DNA of 64,000 bases from Dendrocalamus latiflorus. Its lineage: Eukaryota > Streptophyta > Magnoliopsida > Poales > Poaceae. The first letter of the stretch is position 1; the number at the start of each line of letters is the position of its first letter. Shown piece after piece: positions 22,808-35,100 of the stretch. Location of the stretch: NCBI GenBank assembly GCA_017311315.1, contig CM029651.1, positions 1,072,948-1,136,947 on the forward strand, in the 5' to 3' direction. The translations under genes were made by a program, and so were the position numbers. The notes below the pieces were generated by a model. It was not told the DNA's origin. It searched no databases and saw only the letters and a program-made list of their open reading frames with translations.

Positions 22808-25800
22808 ATGAGGTTGTGGTTCTGTTGTAATTGTCGGTCTGACGGCGAGGAGGACGCCCATGAAAAGGAAAATTCCAAAGCTCAGAGCAATAAATTAGAT
22901 GGTGCGTTCATATGCTTGTGTTTTTGTCATGTGAATTTCAGTGCAAGTAGTTACTTTTTAAGGTTGAAATTACTCCTCTCTTAATGTGAGGACCGCAGTC
23001 GGCCAGATTCAGTTTGAATAGTAGCTAAAAACAATTTTCTCTCCAGTTTTACTTATGATTTCAGGTTTTAATATGAGTCTGATTATTGTTGGGTTCAAAA
23101 TATGAATTGGTTCACTCTGGGTTATGGATACAAATTGAATATCAATTGTATCCTTAGCGGATTTAGATATGGATTTGATCACTAGTTAGCAGCTTAGGAC
23201 ATGCAAGGATACCATCATAGCGTTTCTCATAGCAGTTGTATGCACCATTATTTACCACTCCCTCCGTTTCACTATATTTGTCCATGGCCTTGGGAATATC
23301 CGTTTCAATATATTTGTCTATTAAGAGAATCTAGAGTGCAGTTATTGCAAATTTTTCACTCACTACCCCTACTTAAATGCTTTGGAAAATGTTAGAAAGT
23401 TGTGTTATATCATTTAATAGGGGTAGGTATGATCATTTCTCATTAACTATTTCTTAGATTTAGTGCTTCCTTGGTCAGTATGCATGGTGGGCTGTGGACA
23501 AATATAGCGAAATAGAGGGCGTATCTTCTATGTAAATTAGGTAGAAGATGCTTCAAGCTGTGTCCATGGAATGCCAGTTCTAGCTTACATATAACATGCT
23601 ACTTTTGGGTTATGCAAACTATTCTTAAATTCTTCTTTTAAGGGACCTAATTTACTTATTTGCAAAATGTTCTTGGTACATGTATAATGACTGCCTTGAG
23701 CATTGAGTTAGATTGGTGTTAATGGTCTTATGTCATATTTGACTCTCTGTTGTGTATTTTCACTCCAATGTCCTAGGGTATTCTGTTACGATCTATTTGG
23801 GAAACTATGTGCTGTTCCTGGTATCTTGTCTTTTAGCTGACACTTTCATTTTTGAGTCCTTGCTGATTGCATTTTTATGTTTTCATTTATCAGCCAAGCA
23901 GAAGTCTTCAAAACCTCCTGCTGGTCAACCTGAGCCAGAGATTTCCCCTCCTACAATTGATGTCCCTGAATTGTCATTGGAGGACTTAACACAAAAGACT
24001 GACAATTTTGGATCGAATGCTCTGATTGGTGAAGGTTCGTACGGACGAGTATATCATGCCACTTTGGATGATGGGAGGCAAGCGGCAGTTAAGAAACTTG
24101 ATGCAGCTGAAAATGAGCCTAATGATGAATTCTTGAAACAGGTGAAAACTCGCAGGTCTTTTAGCTTCTTAAATATTTCCTTTTCTATTGGTTATTCCTC
24201 ATGACTTGATGATAGTACCAAAGGACTTAAGCTCTATGGTTTTTATGTTCATGGACTCTAGGTCTCACTGGTATCAAGGCTAAAACACGAAAATCTTGTT
24301 GAAATGTTGGGTTACTACGTGGAGGGCAACTATCGTATATTGGCATATGAATTTGCAACGATGGGTTCTCTTCATGATGTTCTGCATGGTAAGACATTAA
24401 GCACCTAGTATTCTTAGTGGCATGCGCATAAAGCTATTCTTTAGGATATCAAGTTCAGTTATGATGGACCTGCATTGTATTTCTTAACAAAACAGGAAGA
24501 AAAGGAGTTCAAGGTGCGCAGCCTGGGCCTGTGCTTGACTGGATGCAAAGGGTCAAAATTGCTATCGAGGCAGCAAAAGGTCTAGAATACCTGCATGAGA
24601 AGGTTCAGCCTTCAATCATCCATCGGGACATCAGATCAAGCAATGTACTTCTGTTTGAGGACTTCAAGGCAAAAATTGCAGACTTCAATCTCTTAAACCA
24701 AGCTCCAGATATGGCAGCACGCCTCCATTCAACTCGTGTATTAGGAACATTCGGATATCATGCGCCAGAGTAATTGTCTAATTCATACCAATGCATTTCT
24801 TCATGCCATGCACTACCATACATCAATATTATTCGAGTACAGTTTTTTCCATAGTTGGAATACGTAACTCACAAGTCACAAGTCTTGAACCAACTAAAAT
24901 ATGATAAATTGTATCACAAATGTGAAGTACTGCTATGGTTTTTATTCATGTCAATGTGGTAGGGCTCATCTTCAAATGATGACTGCCTTGGAAGGTTTGA
25001 TATGCTTTTTGGATGGACTCGTAGATTATCCTTGCCTCCTTGGAAAAGTTTGCCACTGTAGTTGTCTTATGTTCATCTGGTTGATTTATATGGGCTTCCA
25101 CTTTTCTCTGTGAAATGTCAAGACTGACAGTTTTCACTGAACTACGTAAGTATCTAACATGAACCAAAGTTGTGGTTCTCTTGATGTAGCAGTGGACCCA
25201 TTTTATTATAGCATATGGAGATGAGGGTGCACATACCACATAGACTCCAGGTTCACATGCAATAGACATCACCAGAACTAGCTTAGCTGCTTAGGTACCC
25301 TGAACTGCATATTACCAGCGCCTCCAAAGTAACCCTGCAGGCTGCAGTGGCATGGCCAGGCAGGCACATATGCATGGCTGCATGCAGCCCAGCAAATCAA
25401 TGCAGCAGTACAATACTGTGAGACAGACTGACCAAATAAGAATGGACTGAACATAGTGGCTTAAAAAACCTTCCTGATTCGAATGCACCTGTATCAAAAG
25501 ATATTTGGCTGCCCAGCCACTACTCTTGACCATTCTTTGTGGCAGATGTAGGAATCAAAAGTATTAGTACGAGCCATAGTCACCTGGAATACGGTATACA
25601 ACACAGCACTTACCCTCCTAAATTCCATATCGAACCTGTCCCGGTTCTGCAAATCGACTCTGGGTCGATGAATCTGGTAACTATGGTATGTGCTAATAAA
25701 TCTTGGTTGCTTATTTTTGGGTCCACTGGTCACTTGCGTAATACATTGCATATCAAATACACGTTACTTCTGTTTTTTCACAAGGATACTAAAACTACTT

Positions 25801-28316
25801 CTAAGAATTGTAAATATGGAAATCTCTAGTATTACTTCATTTTAGAACTAACGGTCCTATTAGTGGACCTGGACCTTGGCAAGGTGGACAACCAGTCTGG
25901 TTTTAATAATTATGATATTGACTTCAATTTTTTCACACGCTCGACCAGTAAATCACTGGTAACTACATATCCAAAAGAATACTAGTAACTTAAATGTGTT
26001 AACCAAGCAATGGCTATTGACTTTAGTTTTTTCACACACTTGGCCAGCAAATCACTGGTAACTACATATCCAAAAGAACACTAGTAACTTTAATGTGTTA
26101 ACCAAGCAATGGCTATGCACATCGCTTTGTCTCAGCTGTTACATTTTCGTACGATACTGATATCGTGTTGTACATTGACATTGATTTGTCTCATCTTATA
26201 AAATTTACTCGTCATTATAGTTTGGAGCTGGTATCAACTTATTTGAACTTCTATTTAGTATTTACACTATGGTTGGCTACATGTGCCAGTGTAGGATTTT
26301 TTTTAATCCTGGGTCAGCCCCTGTGGCAATGTATTAGAAAAAGCAATCTTAATATGTTTTCCCGATTTGACAGGAACATTAAATACTATGTATGTTGGAT
26401 GCTTTTGGTTTATACTGATATTTAGGCATGTAACCTTTCTTTCATAACCAATGTTCCAATAAACGGACAACATGTTGGTGTTGGCCTAACAACGACAATA
26501 TATTTATTTTTGGGTGAATGTCATTTTTGAAAAAGTTAGACGTGGCCGATATGTTTGGAGAATGTATTCTTATTTTTGGGACAAGTTACCTGGCATGTTA
26601 CCCACCATCTGCTATCCCAATTCCCACATAAGAGAACCTAAGCGCTATCTGCATGTAGTATGCATTTTGGAACGTCGGGCAAAACATTGCCAATTGGCAA
26701 AATATGTGTGTGCCATCTAAACAATCAACAACCTTATGATGGACTACTACCCAAACTTTTGTGACAGGCCTACTTAAGCATAAATTTTCGTGCTATTTTC
26801 CCTATCTGCAAAGTTAACATATCTGGCAACAATTAGATGTCTTTGTTTTGCAGTCCAAACCTTTTGAGATTGCTTTGCTATACATATCTGTTCACTGGTA
26901 GTGTTCAAACGCTAAGTTAGATATTTGTTTTCCCTTGATTAGTTTTGGTGTGCTTCCTTTTAGTAACTGCAATCTTTGTGCTTTGCCTTCACTGTAGTTG
27001 TTTATCTGTTTTTTAATGTTTATCTTCTTGATATCATGCTCCGTAAGTTAATTGTAAAGTTACATACTAGGACTGGTTTAAAGTAATGTATCAAGAATTT
27101 CTGTTTATCTAGCCAGATCAACATTGCAGTAAAAGGAGCATTTGTATTCTTGGCATGAGTTGTGGAAATATTTGAAGTCCTGCTTTTCATGCATCTCCTC
27201 AAACTTTTATGCTCCTACTTGATGCAGATATGCTATGACTGGCCAGCTAACACAGAAGAGTGATGTCTACAGCTTTGGCGTGGTTCTTCTGGAACTTCTG
27301 ACTGGAAGGAAACCAGTAGATCACACAATGCCTCGGGGACAACAAAGTTTAGTCACTTGGGTAAGTTATTTTGCTAACTTGCTATTGCTATGGTTGGTTA
27401 TTTGTTGGTCATTAATGTGATTTTCCCCATGTCTACTCTGATATGTATCAAGTTGTAAAATTGAAACTGTAAAGAATTATAGAGAAAATAGTGGCAAGAG
27501 AGAAGACACTATTTAGAGGATATGGATCAGAGAATTTGGGCAACAACAGTATATTGAAAATATTGACATGAACATCTAACAGAAGCTAGCAACTTGTTGC
27601 AGGTTCAGCATTGGAAATCCTGGCAGTAACTAGCTAACTGGATACTGGCATTCACAAACTGAAATGGATTCTAAAAAACAGCCAGTTTAATAATAGCTCA
27701 CTTTGGATTTGAATTTACTCCCACTTAACTGAGCAATGAACTAGAAGTGTAGAACAGCAACAAATCAATCCAGCTTCCACTACTACAAATTAACCAGTTA
27801 GTATCTGCAGACCAAACCTAACAGGAGATTGGGTGATAACCAACCACATTATTTTCAAAAATAACCAACTACACACATTTTCTATCAATAATTTGGGTTT
27901 CTCTAGTGGCTCAGGTGATCCATTGCCAGGACCACTCTGGTAGCAAGATCAGAAGAGAAGGTAAAGTTTCCATACCTAACCTGTTTGTGTGCATTTTTTC
28001 TTCTTCAGGCTACTCCTAGATTGAGTGAAGACAAGGTCAAACAATGCGTAGATCCTAGGTTGAAGGGTGAATATCCTCCAAAGGGAGTTGCTAAGGTCTC
28101 TCTCTCTCTCATGCATTCTGCAGTGATCATCTTGGTGAACAATGACGTTATTCCTTCTCTCATCTGCAGCTTGCTGCGGTGGCAGCTCTCTGTGTGCAAT
28201 ACGAAGCAGAGTTCAGGCCCAACATGAGCATTGTTGTCAAGGCGCTGTCTCCTCTGCTTCAACAAAAACCAGTAGCGCCAGCTGCTTCAGAGCCAGCCCC
28301 AGCAACCGAGAGTTGA
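22808..28316 (+). CDS. PTI1-like serine/threonine protein kinase
   Basis: Seven exons (22808-22901, 23894-24141, 24262-24388, 24496-24769, 27228-27360, 28009-28095, 28170-28316) join in phase to 369 aa. The N-terminus MRLWFCCNC has Cys6, Cys7 and Cys9, the likely palmitoylation site that anchors PTI1 kinases to the plasma membrane. Kinase landmarks: GEGSYG (77-82), Lys98 in AVKKLD, HRDIRSSN with Asp201, and HAPE ending at 248. The magnesium motif is DFN (Asp219-Asn221) rather than DFG, as in PTI1 homologues. The family is phosphorylated by Pto-like, OXI1 and other AGC kinases and acts in defence and oxidative-stress signalling. The tail after the kinase domain is short and Ala/Pro-rich. The intron between exons 4 and 5 is 2.5 kb and holds a tandem duplication; intron 1 holds a MITE. 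Confidence 0.95.
23255..23521. mobile_element. Stowaway-like MITE in kinase intron 1
   Basis: The left part CTCCCTCCGTTTCACTATAT continues to TTTGTCCA; the reversed right part reads CCCTCTATTTCGCTATATTT then GTCC. TA borders both sides, with a few extra bases at the left. The interior repeats CCGTTTCAATATATTTGTC. Length about 267 bp. Confidence 0.65.
25918..26116. repeat. 99-bp tandem duplication in kinase intron 4
   Basis: 25918-26016 and 26017-26116 are near-identical copies, each starting TTGACTT and ending AACCAAGCAATGGCTAT, differing at only a handful of positions. Confidence 0.85.
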
Positions 28317-29354
28317 GATATTTGATCACGGGACCTCTCGGCACATACCAGTTCGCAATCAGCACATTTTGTGTAATTGAGAGTAGTTTGGACGTTTACT
28401 TTGTAGGTTTCTCAATTGGTTACAGGATACATGAATTCCCTCTGCCATTTGTTGCCACCTAGGCTTGCTGCTTGAGATTTGTGCTGTACATTGGTCTGTT
28501 TGTAGGTTCAAGGTTGCTTGTTTCCGTTTTTCACAACTGCGCATCAGAGGTGTGAAAAACTTGGACATCGTTTGGAATAGATGCAAGATGTTCTGAATTG
28601 TCATCTGGCGCTCGATGTGGTTGCAACCATTTTCTTGGTGCTGGTCTATCCAAAATCTTTGTTAGTCTTGTGCATATTAATCAGAATCGGTATTTGACGC
28701 TCTAATTTGGATGCTCTGATTTCACTTGTTGAGAATTTCACCCCTGATCGTGCGACAGAACCTGAATTGCTGACCAAATCGGGTGGATATCACACTGATG
28801 AGATATGAAACATGACCTGGGTTGGAGATTTGAGACTCTTAGAAGTCAGGTGCTGATATTGCAAAGCCTAATTTAGAACTTCAGATGGAACATGTTTGAA
28901 ATTCCTATTTTTGAATTAGAATCAAATTTACTTTCAAATTTGGTAGTGGCTGCACCAACGCGTACCCCTTACCATAAATTATAACGTCCACTCTAAGGGA
29001 GATGTAGACCAATACACCCATTAAGTGCAATATAGGCCATTGATCTAGGCCTTGGGCCTTCTTGATAGCCTATTGACTCCGTCCAGGTAAGTTTGGAACT
29101 CAGGTAGCCTTGTCTCCACACGCTCAAACTTCAGCTTAGTTCCACGATGTGGTACTAAAGTTTAGAGTTAATATAGCAACGACTTCGTTTCAGGATTCCG
29201 TGACGTGGGCCGATAGAATTGTGTCTCCTATTCCTTTTCCTTATCTGACTACGATCTGGAAATACCAAGCAAGCAAATACATCACAAAAAAGTTTGTCTC
29301 TGACATCTAAATTTGCTTATGTACATCAAACAATTCACGACTGTGAAGCATCAT
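28317..29354. other. 3' flank of the kinase and intergenic DNA
   Basis: The first 350 bp should be the kinase 3' UTR. The rest shows no gene, RNA or repeat that I recognise. Confidence 0.45.
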
Positions 29355-29585
29355 ATTAGGTGAGCCGGAGACTGTACCTCGTATCACATCAACAAGTTCC
29401 CTGAGCATCTGATAGATGGACGCAAAGTCCAGATGAGACATGTCTCTTACAGCAAAGGCATGCACCTCATTCTTGACCTCAATCTAGCTACACTCGGCAT
29501 CCTTCCTCACCCCAGCTTCGTCCATCCTCCTCCGCAGCCTCCCAGCGTCCTGCCATTCTCCACAGATGTTCGACATCAGCAAGAC
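29355..29585 (-). pseudogene. PPR protein C-terminal (E/E+ motif) remnant
   Basis: On the minus strand the frame reads VLLMSNICGEWQDAGRLRRR, then MDEAGVRKDAECS, a stop, and IEVKNEVHAFAVRDMSH, then IYQMLRELVDVIR. This is the E/E+ region of a PLS-class pentatricopeptide protein, normally involved in organelle RNA editing. The stop (TAG) sits exactly where the family has the Trp of SWIEVKN. No PPR repeats occur upstream and no DYW domain follows. It is a truncated dead copy, perhaps left by a transposed gene fragment. Confidence 0.75.
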
Positions 29586-29589
29586 CATT

Positions 29590-30608
29590 GAACTAGAAAC
29601 TGAAACGATTTCATATTGCAGGGATCTACTGACTGCCAATCGAGCTGAAGACTCATAGGCGTCAAGACAAGGCCGAGAAGAAATGAGAAAAACAAAAGAA
29701 GATAGAGCTTGACAAATAATCTTTTTAAATGTTGGTTCTCCTACTGAACGCTAAACTGTAGGAGTGATTTTGGATAAGGCTGACAAAGGACTTAGCTTTT
29801 GTACATCGTAAAACCATGGCGAGACAACTTCACTTCTTGTGGTGTTCGTGTTTTTGGGGGGGGGGGTGGGACAGTGTTATCGGAGGACAATGAACATCCC
29901 AAAGCTTTACCTCATCGAACCAAGAGACTTAAGTGAGCTTAATCAGGAAGAATGTCTTTGGAAAAACAGCTTAGAAATATTGCCATTACTTTTGCTGAGG
30001 ATGGTGAATGACTACCCTCCTTCCGACTGTTTCAACTTTAAGAGAACTTCCTCCTTTGATTGTTGGAAAACGTTTTTTTGAACGTTTGAAGTGGGATTTT
30101 TATCCCTTTTATTCCTTAACATAGAGAATATCTATCCACCTTTATGGACTAAATGATTCTCGCAGGCTTGTTTTTTTGGTCACTTGTTGATACGCCTCAC
30201 AGAGTGGCAAGCGGTTGTACACTAAACCGAAGTTGTGTTGGCCAGGTAGTCCTTTCATGCTCTTCTCCTATAGTCTTCCCTGTGGCTTAACATCTCTATA
30301 GGTCTTGAGGTGCATTGGGAAAATAAGGAGCATGTTACCCTCGCTACTCGAGAATAATTTGAGCTGGCCCCCAGTAGCAACTGCTTAGCATGTGTGCCGT
30401 GCAGTTAGTGCAAAGTATATTCCACCCTAAGTCCTGAAGTAGCTGAATCTTTGGTCATCAGCTTGACGTATTATGGGGGAAACCGTTTGTTATGGGACCT
30501 TGTTGTCCAAAAAGAGGAAACACAAGGTTAGGGGAAGGGTATTGAAATCACCAGCCACCCTTTCCTTTTTTATGTATTTTTTTACAAAGAAGTGGAAGGC
30601 AAACACTT
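29590..30608. other. Intergenic, no gene seen
   Basis: Contains a run of G (about 29857-29866). Weakly retroelement-like sequence near 30180-30560 probably belongs with the gypsy remnant that follows. Confidence 0.4.
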
Positions 30609-31471
30609 TTAAATAAAGTATTTCTTCAAGAACCTCCTATTGACTAGAAGTATCGGCATCACTCCTTGATGATCAATCAGCTGATAGGCGCCACCCTCGT
30701 GAACCCGCTCGACAACATATGACCCTTTCCATTTTGGCTCAAACTTCCCCTTTGTATTATGAGTGACCACAATGGGGCATCGCAGTATGAGCACTGATTC
30801 ACCTTTCCTGAAAACACGTGGCCTAATCAGCTTGTCATAGGCTCTCACCATGTTTTGGCAATACATCTTCATGTTCTGAACAGCATGAAGTCGCTCCTCT
30901 TCCAGAGTGTCGAGCTCCTGGAATCGCAGTTAGATCTGCTCATCTTGAGTGAGTTCATCACGGATAGCCACTCGTAGAGAGAAAACTTGTATTTCAAGTG
31001 GTAAGACAGCTTCACTCCCATAAACAAGAGCATATGGGTGCATTGTGTTGGGGTACAGACAGTAACGCAGTACGCCCACAGAGCTTCTAAGAGACGATCG
31101 TGCCAATCCCTTCCATGCCTATTAACAGTTTTTAGTATCTTGTCAAGAGTTTTATTGAATGCTTAAACCATTCCATTAGCTTGAGGGTAATAGTCAGTGG
31201 AGTAATTCCACTTAATTTTGTACTTGGCCATGAATCTTTGCATCTTGTGGGACGTAAAGGCTTTACCATTATCGGAGGTGCCATTGCGCCGGTAGAACTC
31301 CTCCATGTACATGTGGTATTCAGGCCAGTGATATGTCCCTTCCCTCATAATAGCAAGGAAATAGCCTATCCCATCCCCATGCTCTCTTGAAAAAAATATG
31401 ATCTTGCCAACTAGCCAACCATTGAGGAAGCCAAGACATTTGAAGAGGATAAGAGGAATTGGGTTAATCAA
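30609..31471 (-). pseudogene. Ty3/gypsy integrase remnant
   Basis: Read on the minus strand, 31471-31163 carries the end of an integrase core: a DNGKAF block with the second catalytic Asp, then KIKWNYSTDYYPQANGMV. Through 31160-30900 the family pattern continues, but in shifted frames and with stops. 30872-30609 carries the C-terminal part (KGESVLILRCP, KFEPKWKGSYVVERV). The order and spacing match a Ty3/gypsy pol end, but the stops and frameshifts show it is dead. No LTR, primer-binding site, reverse transcriptase or RNase H was found next to it. Confidence 0.8.
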
Positions 31472-31679
31472 AAGGAGGAAAAGCTCAACTTATTGAGTTG
31501 GATGATAGTAAGAATATTACACGCACATATGTATGCACACAATTTGAAAATCAACAAAACAAAAAGGGATTGGAGTTAAACAATTAGGAGCAACTTAACT
31601 AATTACCAGGGAATTCGAGCATTTTCGATGGCGGAAGAGTTTTGTACCGCAAATGAGACACTAGTTTTCTTCAACCCAC
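31472..31679. other. Short intergenic gap
   Basis: No feature seen between the gypsy remnant and the small minus-strand ORF. Confidence 0.3.
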
Positions 31680-31808
31680 CTAAGTATGTCCTGCCTGCCG
31701 CATGAATCCTTCATAGTCATGGGCCTCATCCAAGTCCAACAGAGCGAGGGGCTTGGCCTTGTGGCCATAGATGACGATGCCCGAGCAGCTTGAGGCGAGG
31801 TAGGGCAT
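31680..31808 (-). CDS. Small ORF of unknown function, head-to-head with PARG
   Basis: A 42-aa minus-strand frame starts MPYLASSCSGIVIYGHKAKP and ends FMRQAGHT. It is low in low-complexity sequence and looks coding in style, with an acceptor-like context near its end, but I do not recognise a family. It starts 358 bp upstream of the PARG ATG on the opposite strand, so a shared bidirectional promoter is conceivable. It could equally be one exon of a decayed gene. Confidence 0.25.
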   Translation of the reverse strand: MPYLASSCSGIVIYGHKAKPLALLDLDEAHDYEGFMRQAGHT

Positions 31809-32024
31809 CAATCGGTCCCTTCTCACTTTCATCTACTCTGACATTGCTATAAATTCGACTTGGCGTTAGGGCTAGCTAGGGTTTGATGATGCGAGCGAGA
31901 GAGAGAGGGGGAGGGACAGGGAGTAGGGCAAGGGCGAAGAGGTGGCGTGACTCACCGACACACCGCACGCTCTAGCTCCACTTTGTTTTGATTTTTTGAT
32001 GCGGAGAACCCAAACCGAAAATAA

Positions 32025-32110
32025 CATCCTTGGGCTTGGGCTTCAAGGCTTAGAAAGAAAGCGAGGCTTGGGCTTTGCAAGGCCCAACCATGGCCCGCCC
32101 AAAACCTCGC
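32025..32110 (+). promoter_or_regulatory. Site II-like elements upstream of PARG
   Basis: Within about 140 bp of the PARG ATG there are repeated TGGGCT/AGGCCC motifs (CTTGGGCTTGGGCTTC, GGCTTGGGCTTTGC, AAGGCCCAACC, TGGCCCGCCC). These match the plant Site II class bound by TCP factors in housekeeping promoters. A TATAAAT at 31848-31854 is too far upstream to be an obvious core promoter for this ATG. Confidence 0.45.
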
Positions 32111-32166
32111 ATTAGGGCCGAACCAACCGTGGTAACAAGCAGAACAGGGCAGAGCCGACAGCAGAG

Positions 32167-35100
32167 ATGGAGGCGCGCGATGACCTGCGCTCGATCCTGC
32201 CCTTCCTCCCCGTCGTCCTCCGCGGCGGCGCCCTCTTCTGGCCGCCGCCGGCGCAGGAGTCGCTCAAGGCGCTCGCCCTCGGCCCCGATGTCAGCCGCGT
32301 CTCCTCCGGCGACGTCCTTGCCGACGCCCTCCTCGACCTCCGCCTCGCCCTCTCCCTCGCCCCGCTGCCCCCGCGCGCCGCCGACGGCTGCACCCTCTTC
32401 TTCGACGACCTCCTCTCGAGGGCCCACGCGCGGGACTGGTTCGCCGACGTCGTCCCCTCCCTCGCCCGCCTCCTCCTGCGCCTCCCCGCCCTGCTCGAGG
32501 ACCACTACGCCAGGGCCGCCCACCAGGCGCCTTTCGGGCTCCGCCTCCTGGGGCAGCAGGACGCGGGCGTTGTGCTCCTCAGCCAGGAGCTCGCCGCCGC
32601 GCTGCTCTCCTGCGCGCTCTTCTGCATCTTCCCAACGGCCGACAGGAGCGAGGCGCGCCTTCCAGCGATCAATTTCGACAGCTTGTTCGCGTATGTCCCT
32701 TGCTCATTTTTTTTTGATATGCTTTTCTATTCTAGTGGTTGATTACTGTTGGGGTAAAAAGTGATTGAGTGTTCTCGCTGATTGATTATGCTTCTGTGCT
32801 TTACTCATCGATCGACAGGGCTCTGACCTGCAATTCGAGGCAAAGCCAGGAGCAGAAAGTGAGGTGCCTTGTCCACTATTTTGAGAGGGTCACTGCTTCT
32901 ACACCAACTGGTTTCGTTTCGTTTGAGCGGAAGGTCCTTCCTCGCCGTCCTGTCTCCGATGGCATTGTGTGTCCTGACTTTGATGGGTGGATGAAATCTA
33001 GTGCCCCTCTCTGCCCGTTCCGGGTAAGTGGCATTGTATCATTTATACACCGTACGGGAGATAGGATTATTTTGTGATTCATATTTCCTCTTACACAAAT
33101 CCTCTGAAATTAACTAGCACGCAAAATTGCTTTATCATAAGGAGTTACTTGAGTTGACCTGTCTTTGTTAAATAAAAGCTGAGCTTGTAGCCAGCATCAT
33201 TTCAGACAATACGTCTCTTTTACAGCCTTTTTTCGGTTATATAAGATGATATAAGCTCAAAAGAAGTTTGTAAATTAGTATCTATTAACCATCGTACAAT
33301 GTGATATCTGCATGTAGCATATTGCATTGATTATTGAGATCTAACCATTCAAGTAATATCAAGACAGCAATCTGGTCTTGTTACAACATAGAATAGCTAT
33401 TTGCCTATTCGTCTTCAGCGTCACATCTTTGGCCTGCATTTCAGATCCTGTGTTCCTAGCCTAATTGCTTAAGTTACAACTAGACTTGGACTGCACAGGA
33501 ACTGCATCCCTGCGGGCATATTTTGGACTTTATGTAGAAGTAAAGATATTAACCTTTTATTATGTGATCCATCTCATTCCTATCTGAGGGGTACTTAGCG
33601 AATATGTCATAACTTGTTTCATGTTGAGTTTTGCATCTTCTGTGATGGTCCACTTAGAATAGATATTTGTCTTCAGATTAGCATCTCCTGGCATGCTTTG
33701 GACTCAGTGCAGAAGTAAATATATTGCCTTTTTTTCTGTCACCATCTCAATGTTCTCCATATTTTGTCTGCATCCTGGGAGAAATGCCATATTTACTGTA
33801 TTAACTTATCAACATTTTGGTTATCAAAATGTCCCAGTTGTTTTACTGTTGAGATGAAATCTGCTGATTGTTTGTTTCCTTTTCATTAGTAGGTCTTTCC
33901 CTCGGGTCTGATAGAAGATGAGGAACAGGAAACCCTTGAAGTTGACTTTGCAAATAAATATTTGGGAGGAGGTGCTCTTTCCAGGGGCTGTGTGCAGGTC
34001 TCTTTCTTTTGTTTGTAAATTTTTACTTCCTCTGTCTTCAACTTTGTAACAACTGTCTCCATTTGGATTTTGGAATAGAAATAATTATGTGATGTTATTC
34101 ATGTATCACTAGTTTAAAACACATTTCTACATTCATATTGTATGTAACTTATCTGTCATCTTCTATGCTACTTGGAAAATTACTCGTTCTGCTTCACTGG
34201 TTTAAGGCCGGTGTTTTCTATTTCATGGGTGTGTGATGCGAATTGAAGTGCCTTTAGTTTGATCTTCATGCTGCTGGCTAGCACTTGCTGATGCTATGTT
34301 CTTAGATTAGTTAAGCAAAGCACTTGTTGATGTTGTGTTATTTGATTAGTTAAGCGAAGCACTTGTTGATGTTGTGTTTTTTAATTAGTTAAGAGAACTT
34401 AAATTCATATAAGTGTTTTTGCGGTTCTCTTATAATGTTGTATCTTTTCTGTCGTACAGGAAGAGATCCGATTCATGATAAACCCAGAATTGATCGTGGG
34501 CATGCTCTTCATGGCTTCAATGGAAGATAATGAGGCTATAGAAATTGTTGGTGCTGAAAGGTTCTCACATTATATGGGGTTAGTCTTAAACCTTATCCAC
34601 CCTTTGCTTGATTTAGTTCATCTGTTAAAAGAACTGCTACAGTACTCATAACTATGATATGATTTATGGATGTTTTTCGTTTACAACATGTGATGATTTT
34701 TACATGGCATGAACCCTTTACTTGCTTCTTACAGGTATGGTTCGTCATTCCGTTTTGTTGGTGACTATTTAGACAATAAGCCCTTTGATGTAATGGGTAG
34801 ACGGAAAACTAGGATAGTGGCAATTGATGCTTTGGAGTGTCCAACTATGTCACAGTATGAAACTAATAGTCTTCTAAGGTATGTCTTGTTCTTGTTTCAC
34901 TTAAATTAGTCACAACTTTCATAATTTACTAGCAGCTTGTAGATATGGGTTTGTTACCATCTATGCCCATTCTAACCGAAATGTTTTACAGTTTTTTTGC
35001 TTTTTTATTTACAATACATATTTGCGCAGGGAAGTGAACAAAGCTTTTTGTGGGTTTTTGGATCAATCAAAGCACTGGCTCTATGTGAAGCTTTTTCAGG

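Noticed and set aside
17345..31471. The two gypsy remnants as ends of one large element
   Set aside because: They carry different versions of overlapping integrase C-terminal regions and flank an intact kinase gene, so they are separate relics.
32050..32764. Long alternative-frame ORFs on both strands at PARG exon 1
   Set aside because: PARG exon 1 in the correct frame splices in phase to eight further conserved exons; the others do not.
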